NCBI GenBank assembly: GCA_031424095.1
Contig: JANPGU010000068.1
Span: 1 to 11,114, forward strand
DNA: 11,114 nt
Source: ZC4RG30 sp031424095
Lineage (GTDB): Bacteria > Pseudomonadota > Gammaproteobacteria > Steroidobacterales > Steroidobacteraceae
Reading direction: 5' to 3'
Part shown: positions 1 through 4,977 of the stretch, one piece after another
Position numbering within the stretch: the stretch's first letter is position 1
How the letters are laid out: the number at the start of each line of letters is the position of its first letter
Program-made: the position numbers and the translations under genes
Notes under the pieces: model-generated
Told to the model about the DNA's origin: nothing
The model's input: the letters and a program-made list of their open reading frames with translations, nothing else
Database searches by the model: none

Positions 1-320
1 CGACTGCCAAGCTCAAGCGTCGAGCCCGGTGCCGTCACCGGCGTCAATGTCCAGATTCCATCCAGGCTGCGGAATGGCCCCTCTTCCAGTTCCATGTGGA
101 TGCTGGAATGCGGCGTCAGACTGTTGCGGGTGACGAAAGTAGTGTGGAACGCGCCGCTGCCGACAGTGAGCCGCGCCCGCAGCATTTGCGGTGTGCGCTC
201 AAGCACCGAGGCAGCACTGCAGGCCGGTACAAACCCGGGATAATTTTCGACGTCGTTGATGAGCTCGAACATGCGGCGCGTCGTTGCCGGCACCAGCGCC
301 GAGCGCCTGATCTCTCGCAT
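1..320 (-). CDS. ratA: RatA-like START/Coq10-family protein, 3' end outside window
   Basis: This frame runs off the left edge; 106 codons are visible of a family usually about 145 residues long. The translation begins MREIRRSALVPATTRRMFEL and continues with NDVENYPGFVPAC, then FVTRNSLTPHSSIHMELEEG and a FRSLDGIWTLTP stretch. That order matches my memory of E. coli RatA (YfjG), a START/polyketide-cyclase fold protein related to Coq10. RatA was described as a toxin blocking 70S assembly, but the family resemblance to Coq10 also allows a quinone or lipid binding role. The ATG at 320 is the only sensible start: in-frame codons upstream lack a start before smpB. No Shine-Dalgarno sequence precedes it. 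It diverges from smpB across 15 bp, an arrangement common in gammaproteobacteria. The identity call is firm; the cellular role is not settled by the sequence. Confidence 0.9.
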   Translation of the reverse strand, partial: MREIRRSALVPATTRRMFELINDVENYPGFVPACSAASVLERTPQMLRARLTVGSGAFHTTFVTRNSLTPHSSIHMELEEGPFRSLDGIWTLTPVTAPGSTLELGS

Positions 321-338
321 GACGCATAATAACGCATG
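318..338. promoter_or_regulatory. Compact divergent ratA/smpB start region
   Basis: Only 15 bp separate the two start codons. The spacer is AT-rich in an otherwise GC-rich area and contains a direct repeat ACGCAT at 322-327 and 332-337. Read on the plus strand, CATAAT at 325-330 resembles a -10 box; read on the minus strand, TATTAT at 331-326 does too. Each lies exactly 5 nt before the start codon it faces. If they are used, transcripts would begin at or next to the ATGs. I find no good -35 partner for either, so the real promoters may instead lie inside the opposing genes. Confidence 0.35.
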
Positions 339-809
339 GCCAAAGACCCGAACGAAAACAGCAAAGCCCTGATCGCCGAGAATCGCAAGGCCCGCTACGA
401 ATACTTCATTGAAGACCGGTACGAGGCGGGCATGCAGTTGCTGGGCTGGGAGGTCAAGTCGATGCGTGCGGGCCGCGCGCAGCTGACCGAGGCCTATGTG
501 TTCATCCGTGCGGGCGAGATCTTCCTGTTCGGCGCACACATGTCGCCGCTGAATTCTGCCTCCAGCCATGTCGTTGCCGATCCCACGCGCACGCGCAAGC
601 TGCTGCTGAATCGTACCGAGATCGATCGCCTCGTCGGTGCGGTGGAGCGCGAGGGTTACACCATCGTGCCGCTGGAGCTGTACTGGAAGGCAGGTCGGGC
701 CAAGATCCGGATCGGCGTAGCCAAGGGCAAGAAGCAGCACGACAAGCGCGCCACCGAAAAAGACCGGGACTGGCAGCGCGACAAGGCCAGGGTGCTGCGG
801 GTGCGCTAG
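336..809 (+). CDS. smpB: SsrA-binding protein SmpB
   Basis: SmpB binds the tRNA-like domain of tmRNA and delivers it to stalled ribosomes for trans-translation. The 157-residue product is close to the usual ~160. Family landmarks are in order: NRKARYEYFIEDRYEAG (17-33) followed by LLGWEVKSMRAG in the OB-fold barrel, DPTRTRKLLL (82-91), and a basic C-terminal tail GKKQHDKRATEKDRDWQRDK (131-150). In family members this tail forms the helix that occupies the empty mRNA channel. The start at 336 is supported by the alignment of the N-terminus and the lack of alternatives. No Shine-Dalgarno sequence is visible. Its RNA partner ssrA lies about 3.2 kb downstream on the same strand. After the stop, 137 nt precede the next gene; that gap holds only a weak 5-bp stem and no convincing terminator. 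Confidence 0.97.
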   Translation: MAKDPNENSKALIAENRKARYEYFIEDRYEAGMQLLGWEVKSMRAGRAQLTEAYVFIRAGEIFLFGAHMSPLNSASSHVVADPTRTRKLLLNRTEIDRLVGAVEREGYTIVPLELYWKAGRAKIRIGVAKGKKQHDKRATEKDRDWQRDKARVLRVR

Positions 810-946
810 GAAGGGGTCGCCTCACAGTGGTGCAACAAGGGCGCTCATCACGCCCATCATGGTGCATTGCAAAATATGTGAATCGGTACCCTTTGTTGCC
901 GCTGCAGTGAAAGCAGAATGGCCCATATTCGCTGCCCGGAATTTTT

Positions 947-3073
947 ATGGCCGTTGCCGCTTCGCCAGTACCCGCGCCACCTGTACACGATCATGAAGCT
1001 CGTGACGCGCGTGAAACCGCGCGCATGCTGCGGACCCTGATTGCCAACATCGACGGCATGGTCTATCGCTGCCACAACGACTCGCAGTGGACCATGGAAA
1101 TCGTCAGTGATGGCTGCCTCGCCGTCACCGGCTATGGTCCTGAAGATCTGCTGTTCAACAGCACCATTTCCTACGAACAGCTGACCCATCCCGAAGACCG
1201 CCTGCGCGTGCGCAGCGCCATCAACGCGGCCCTGGCACAGGGCCGTCGCTACGACGTCGAATACCGCATCATCAATCGCGGTGGGGCCGAACGCTGGGTG
1301 TGGGAACGTGGCACCGGCCTGTATTGCGCAGATGGCAAGGTGCTGGCCGTGGAAGGCATCGTGCAGGACATCAGCACCCGGGAATCCACCTATCGCGCCC
1401 TGCGCAATGCAGAGCGGCGCTACCGCAGCCTGTTCGACAACGCCATTGAAGGCATCTTCCGGACTTCGCCCGACGGGCGCTATCTCGACGCCAACCCCGC
1501 GCTGGCGCGCATCTATGGTTTCGATTCGCCGCTGGAACTGATGAACAGCCTCAGCGACATCGGTGCGCAGCTGTATGTGGACGCCTCGCGCCGCCAGGCC
1601 TTCATCGACACCATCCGCCTGGGCTCGGTGAGCGGCTTCGAATCGCAGATCCGACGTCACGATGGCCGTCTGATCTGGATCTCGGAAAACGCCCGCGCCG
1701 TGCATGATGAATCGGGTCGCCTGGTCTGCTACGAAGGCACGGTTGAAGATGTCACCGAGCTGCGCGAGTACAAGGAACGCATCGAACGACAGGCGCGGCT
1801 CGATGACCTGACTGGTCTTGCCAATCGTTCCTTGCTGCGCGAACGCCTGCAGGAAGCTGTGAGCCAGGCCGGCGCCAGCGACGCGCGTTTTGCACTGGTA
1901 TTCGTGGATCTCGACCGCTTCAAGTACATCAATGACAGCCTCGGTCACCATGCCGGCGACGAGCTGCTGTGCGTGATGGCCGCGCACCTCACGGACTGCG
2001 CGCCGCCCGGCACCACGGTTGCGCGCGTGGGCGGTGACGAATTCGTGCTGCTCGTACCCGGCGCGGACGAAGCCACGGCGCGCACGCTGACCCGCAGCAT
2101 CCTGCGCGCCACCAGCGAAATCTGGCATTTCAACGGCACGGAAATCCGTGTCAACGGCAGCGTTGGCGTCGCGCTCTATCCCGACCATGGCCGCGATCCG
2201 GAATCGCTGCTGAAGAACGCCGACGCAGCCATGTATCTGGCCAAGGACCAGGGCCGCAGCACGCTGCGTTTCTTCAGTGCCGAACTGCGCGCCCAGATGA
2301 CCGAACGCATCGAGGCAGAACAACGGCTACGCGAGGCCATCCAGCGCGAACACCTGCTGCTGCATTACCAGCCGCGGGTGGATATTGCCACCGGCCGCAT
2401 CACCGGCACCGAGGCGCTGGTGCGCTGGCAGGCGCCGGACGAGCCCATGGTCTATCCCGCAAGCTTCATCGCCATTGCGGAAGAAACCGGACTGATCGTC
2501 GATATCGGCCGCTTCGTGCTGCGAGCCGCGTGCGCACAGGCGCGCGTCTGGCTGGATGCCGGCCACGAAAAGCTGATGATCTCGATCAACGCCTCGCCGC
2601 GTGAACTGCAGCAGGAACGCTATGCCGAGAGCGTGCTCGAGAGCCTGCGACGCTTCAACCTGCCGCCGGAGTGTCTCGAGATCGAGATCACCGAGAGCAT
2701 GGTGGTGCAGGACGCGCCGCGGCTGATCCGCATGCTGGTGCGTCTGCAGCAGATGGGCGTCAACATCGCCATTGATGATTTCGGCACCGGTTACTCGAAC
2801 CTGCGATATCTGCAGCGCTTCCCGGCGCAGCGGCTGAAGATCGACCGTTCGTTCATCACCGACCTCATGACCAACGCCGAAGATGCCGCCATTGTGAAAG
2901 CCATCATCACGCTCGGGCACAGCCTCGGCATGCTGGTGGTTGCCGAGGGCGTTGAAACCCAGCCACAGTTCGAGCTGCTGCGCGAGCTGGGCTGCGATGA
3001 AGCGCAGGGCTTCCTGCTCAGCCGGCCCGTTGCTGCCGCGGAATTCGAGGCGCAGCTCGCCGCCCCGCGCTAA
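947..3073 (+). CDS. PAS-PAS-GGDEF-EAL cyclic-di-GMP signalling protein
   Basis: A 708-residue cytoplasmic protein with no signal peptide or membrane segment. Two PAS-like sensor domains (about 24-145 and 150-272) each end in a short linker of the usual kind (IVQDIS; TVEDVTELREYKERIE). A GGDEF domain follows at about 280-445, with DLTGLANR, VDLDRFKYINDSLGHHAGD and an intact GGDEF at 362-366. The inhibitory RxxD site is lost: the corresponding residues are PPGT (353-356). The EAL domain (about 458-705) keeps the expected catalytic set: E489 of EAL, N548, E580, D610/D611 in DDFGTG, K631 and E667. It therefore looks competent for hydrolysis of c-di-GMP to pGpG, and the GGDEF domain may be an active cyclase or a GTP-sensing module. 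Net direction cannot be read from sequence. GGA at 938-940 is a plausible ribosome binding site. The radical SAM gene follows after 11 nt, suggesting one operon. Confidence 0.95.
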   Translation: MAVAASPVPAPPVHDHEARDARETARMLRTLIANIDGMVYRCHNDSQWTMEIVSDGCLAVTGYGPEDLLFNSTISYEQLTHPEDRLRVRSAINAALAQGRRYDVEYRIINRGGAERWVWERGTGLYCADGKVLAVEGIVQDISTRESTYRALRNAERRYRSLFDNAIEGIFRTSPDGRYLDANPALARIYGFDSPLELMNSLSDIGAQLYVDASRRQAFIDTIRLGSVSGFESQIRRHDGRLIWISENARAVHDESGRLVCYEGTVEDVTELREYKERIERQARLDDLTGLANRSLLRERLQEAVSQAGASDARFALVFVDLDRFKYINDSLGHHAGDELLCVMAAHLTDCAPPGTTVARVGGDEFVLLVPGADEATARTLTRSILRATSEIWHFNGTEIRVNGSVGVALYPDHGRDPESLLKNADAAMYLAKDQGRSTLRFFSAELRAQMTERIEAEQRLREAIQREHLLLHYQPRVDIATGRITGTEALVRWQAPDEPMVYPASFIAIAEETGLIVDIGRFVLRAACAQARVWLDAGHEKLMISINASPRELQQERYAESVLESLRRFNLPPECLEIEITESMVVQDAPRLIRMLVRLQQMGVNIAIDDFGTGYSNLRYLQRFPAQRLKIDRSFITDLMTNAEDAAIVKAIITLGHSLGMLVVAEGVETQPQFELLRELGCDEAQGFLLSRPVAAAEFEAQLAAPR

Positions 3074-3084
3074 CATCCGCGCCC

Positions 3085-3942
3085 GTGATGGGCAGCTCAC
3101 CAATAGCGATCACCCGGCGGCGGGAACTCTGGCTGCACACTGGCACAGCCTGCAACCTCAGCTGCCCGTTCTGTCACGAAGGTTCGAAGCCAGCCGACAC
3201 GCGGCTGCAGGCATTGACGCTTTCGGAAACTGCACCGCTGCTGGAGCAGGCCGCTGCGCTTGGCATGGAGCGCTTCGTGTTCACTGGCGGCGAGCCGCTG
3301 ATCCTGCGCGACATCCTCGCCATCCTGCAGCACGCGCTGCAGCTGCGTCCCGCGCTGGTACTGACCAATGGTACGGCGCCATTCATCCGTCGCACGCACC
3401 AGCTCGCAAGCCTGCGTGAACTGCCTCAGCCGCTGTCGTTTCGCGTCAGCATCGACTATCCCGACGAGGCACAACACGATGCCGGCCGGGGATTCAGGAA
3501 TTTCCGCAAGGCACTGGAAGGACTGAGGCTGTTGCATGCCGCGGGATTTGCGGTCGGCATCACGCGGCAATGGCAACCGGGCGAAGAGACGCGCACGTTG
3601 AGCAACCGGTTCCGCAATCTGCTGCGCAAACAGAACCTGCCTGAGGACCTTTCCATCATCGCGCTGCCACAGCTGGGCGCATTGGAAACGGATGCGTTTC
3701 CCGCGGCGGCAAACGGCGCAGGTTCATCGCCTCCCACACTCTGTTCAGGCGGCCGCATGTTGCTGAAGCGTGCCGGCAACCTGCATCTCACAGCCTGCGC
3801 GCTGGTGGACGATGACCCTTCATTCGACCTGTTGCCGGAACTTGCAGCGGCGCTTGCCGCGGCAGTAGCACCCAGGCATGTTCGCTGCCGCCTGTGCCTG
3901 AGCGGGGGTGTCGACTACACCGGCGACGCTCGCGAGGGCTGA
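3085..3942 (+). CDS. Radical SAM protein of unknown function with C-terminal cysteine cluster
   Basis: A 285-residue protein. The radical SAM signature is CNLSCPFC, a CxxxCxxC motif with cysteines at 23, 27 and 30, which would bind the [4Fe-4S] cluster that cleaves S-adenosylmethionine. FTGGEP (66-71) is the usual SAM-contacting motif on strand 2. Further on are LVLTNGT (91-97) and VSIDYPDEAQHDAGRG (121-136). The C-terminus has four more cysteines, C220, C238, C268 and C271, the last two as CRLC. This resembles a shortened SPASM/twitch-type auxiliary cluster site, but I cannot assign a known subfamily or substrate. The start is GTG at 3085 or ATG at 3088, which are adjacent in frame; neither has a Shine-Dalgarno site. 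The 11-nt gap behind the GGDEF-EAL gene suggests translation coupled to it. Nothing nearby encodes an obvious peptide precursor or partner enzyme. Confidence 0.9.
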   Translation: MMGSSPIAITRRRELWLHTGTACNLSCPFCHEGSKPADTRLQALTLSETAPLLEQAAALGMERFVFTGGEPLILRDILAILQHALQLRPALVLTNGTAPFIRRTHQLASLRELPQPLSFRVSIDYPDEAQHDAGRGFRNFRKALEGLRLLHAAGFAVGITRQWQPGEETRTLSNRFRNLLRKQNLPEDLSIIALPQLGALETDAFPAAANGAGSSPPTLCSGGRMLLKRAGNLHLTACALVDDDPSFDLLPELAAALAAAVAPRHVRCRLCLSGGVDYTGDAREG

Positions 3943-3948
3943 AGACTG

Positions 3949-3983
3949 CCCCGAATGGGCCGCTTCACCGCGGTTCATCGGGG
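3949..3983 (+). repeat. Imperfect inverted repeat ahead of the ssrA -10 box
   Basis: CCCCGA (3949-3954) pairs with TCGGGG (3978-3983), and CCGC (3960-3963) with GCGG (3970-3973), around a TTCACC loop. GGG (3957-3959) opposite TTC (3974-3976) adds one G-C and two G-U pairs, giving about 13 pairs with a small internal loop. It begins 6 nt after the stop of the radical SAM gene and ends directly against the TATAAT of ssrA. It could be a transcript-end hairpin without a U-tract, or an operator dyad in the -35 region. Either role is inference. Confidence 0.5.
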
Positions 3984-3989
3984 TATAAT
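3984..3989 (+). promoter_or_regulatory. ssrA promoter -10 box
   Basis: A perfect TATAAT, set in GGGGTATAATCCCC, lies 16 nt before the mature tmRNA 5' end. That fits a sigma-70 promoter giving a short 5' leader that RNases would trim. No good TTGACA-like -35 is visible at 16-18 bp spacing; the closest is TTCACC at 3964-3969, which has a short 14-bp spacing. Confidence 0.75.
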
Positions 3990-4005
3990 CCCCACACTCT
4001 TTGAA

Positions 4006-4360
4006 GGGGGCGACCGGTTTCGACGTGGGTTGCGAAACTTCAGGGGCGTACCGAGGTGCATGAGTCCTCGTTAAACTTTTGTGCAAACTTTAGTTGCCAA
4101 CGACGACAACTACGCTCTAGCCGCTTAATCCGGCTTAACCTCCGATCAGTTCGTGCCTATGCGACTGGCCCGGGGGACGCGCTCATAGGATCGCGCTGCA
4201 CCGTGCTACGGGGTGCAGCGTTAAGAGACACCGTCAGCTGGCCAAGCGTCTTCCCTGCTGCTCGGGTAGCGTGAGGTGAGAACCCAAAGAGACAGCTACG
4301 TACGTAGAGCCTGAAATGTAGTGCTTGCGGACGGGGGTTCGATTCCCCCCGCCTCCACCA
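4006..4360 (+). ncRNA. ssrA: Transfer-messenger RNA (tmRNA, one-piece)
   Basis: tmRNA rescues stalled ribosomes with SmpB, first acting as an alanyl-tRNA and then as an mRNA for a degradation tag. The 5' strand GGGGGCG (4006-4012) pairs with CGCCTCC (4350-4356), followed by discriminator A and an encoded CCA (4358-4360). The third pair is G4008-U4354, the G3-U70 identity element for alanyl-tRNA synthetase. The T arm is GGGGG-TTCGATT-CCCCC (4333-4349). The tag frame is at 4096-4128, preceded by TAGTT just before the resume codon. A 9-bp helix, CGCTGCACC (4194-4202) with GGTGCAGCG (4212-4220), fits one of the downstream pseudoknot stems. The length of 355 nt compares with about 363 in E. coli. 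The 3' end is intact, with no duplicated end fragment or integrase beside it. Confidence 0.97.
4096..4128 (+). CDS. tmRNA tag-peptide reading frame
   Basis: The resume codon is GCC at 4096 and the stop is TAA at 4126-4128. The encoded tag is ANDDNYALAA, to which the alanine carried by tmRNA is added in front. It differs from the E. coli tag (ANDENYALAA) by D for E at the fourth position and keeps the terminal ALAA that ClpXP and ClpAP recognise. It has no start codon of its own, because translation resumes here rather than initiates. Confidence 0.95.
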   Translation, partial: ANDDNYALAA

Positions 4361-4370
4361 ATCGAGCATC

Positions 4371-4397
4371 CTCCCCGGAGTAATCCGGGGAGCCTTT
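4371..4397 (+). terminator. Rho-independent terminator of ssrA
   Basis: CTCCCCGG (4371-4378) and CCGGGGAG (4385-4392) form a perfect 8-bp GC-rich stem around the loop AGTAAT, followed by CCTTTA. The U-tract is short, but the position 10 nt after the CCA end of tmRNA makes the role clear. Confidence 0.85.
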
Positions 4398-4493
4398 ACG
4401 CGCCGCCGCCCAGGCTCGCACATCACTTCCCTTTGCCCGATCACGCGCCGATCATCGCCACGGGCCTGCTTCACAGACCCCAATTACAACAAT

Positions 4494-4498
4494 GGGAG
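4494..4498 (+). promoter_or_regulatory. Ribosome binding site of the GlsB-type gene
   Basis: GGGAG lies 7 nt before the ATG at 4506. It is the clearest Shine-Dalgarno sequence in the window and fixes that start. Confidence 0.7.
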
Positions 4499-4505
4499 CA
4501 GCAGC

Positions 4506-4760
4506 ATGGATCTGATCATTTCGCTGGTGATTGGCGGCATCGTCGGCTGCCTGGCAAGCATCATCGTGAAGACCAACGCGCAGATGGGCTGGATCGCCAA
4601 TGTGCTGGTGGGCGTCATAGGTTCCGCCCTGGGTTTCTGGCTGGCAGGAATGCTGGGAGTTCTGCCGGTGGGTGGCATCGTGCGCTATCTGGTGGCCATT
4701 GGCGGCGCGATCCTGCTGATTGTGATTCTGCGCGCACTGGGCGCGCTGAAAAAGAGCTGA
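4506..4760 (+). CDS. GlsB/YeaQ/YmgE-family small membrane protein
   Basis: An 84-residue, very hydrophobic protein with three likely membrane helices (about 3-21, 28-50 and 56-78) and a KKS end. The glycine-rich pattern, with IGGIVGCLAS (9-18), GWIANVLVGVIGSALGFWLAG (28-48) and VAIGGAILLIVILRAL, is typical of the transglycosylase-associated protein family (Pfam Transgly_assoc). Despite that family name, no catalytic residues are present. Members are often stress-induced inner-membrane proteins of unknown mechanism. The gene stands alone, between the ssrA terminator and a minus-strand gene that converges on it. The start is supported by GGGAG 7 nt upstream. Confidence 0.9.
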   Translation: MDLIISLVIGGIVGCLASIIVKTNAQMGWIANVLVGVIGSALGFWLAGMLGVLPVGGIVRYLVAIGGAILLIVILRALGALKKS

Positions 4761-4977
4761 CCTCAAGCACCACGCCCCTTTGTACTTCACATTGCGGCTG
4801 GTCGGCAGTGCCGCCGGGTTGTGCCGCACCAATGGCTGCAGACAGGTGTTGATCCACCTTGCCAGACAATCGCGATTGCAGCCAGGCCGCCCAGCGGTCC
4901 TTTCATGCGATCCCTTCTTGTCATCCTGTTCTGACCGCAGCGAGGCGGGCACCTCACTGCTGTCAGTGAGCGCGGCG
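4761..4977. other. Intergenic spacer between convergent genes
   Basis: About 217 nt between the stop of the GlsB-type gene and the stop of the minus-strand fusion gene. Apart from the hairpin at 4953-4970 I see no gene-like translation, no RNA gene and no long U-tract terminator. A 39-codon minus-strand frame at 4787-4906 was considered and not accepted. Confidence 0.6.
4953..4970. repeat. Perfect 7-bp hairpin near the 3' end of the fusion gene
   Basis: CTCACTG (4953-4959) and CAGTGAG (4964-4970) flank a CTGT loop. It lies 7 nt beyond the minus-strand stop codon at 4978-4980, so it would form just downstream of that gene's end in its transcript, and also at the far end of the spacer for the plus-strand gene. 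Neither side has a T-run, so a bidirectional terminator or a transcript-stabilising stem is only a suggestion. Confidence 0.45.

Noticed and set aside
116..388. A 90-codon minus-strand frame starting inside smpB
   Set aside because: It is out of frame with ratA, whose translation matches the RatA family from its ATG at 320. The alternative is arginine- and serine-rich with no resemblance to anything.
839..855. GGGCG-CTCATCA-CGCCC stem after smpB as a terminator
   Set aside because: The stem is only 5 bp and no T-tract follows, so it is not convincing as a terminator.
857..2323. A 488-codon minus-strand open frame
   Set aside because: It is opposite the GGDEF-EAL gene, whose plus-strand translation has complete catalytic motifs. 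The minus frame shows no domain and is kept open by GC-rich codon bias.
2327..3103. A 258-codon minus-strand open frame
   Set aside because: It lies antisense to the EAL domain and shows no recognisable motif.
4157..4483. A 108-codon minus-strand frame containing WWRRGESNPRP
   Set aside because: This is the antisense translation of the tmRNA 3' end; the GESNPRP pattern is a well-known artefact of tRNA and tmRNA termini read backwards.
4787..4906. A 39-codon minus-strand frame (starting MKGPLGGLAAIAIV) with a GGAT upstream
   Set aside because: The start looks faintly like a signal peptide, but the frame is short, has no homologue I recognise and lies in a spacer with no other coding sign.
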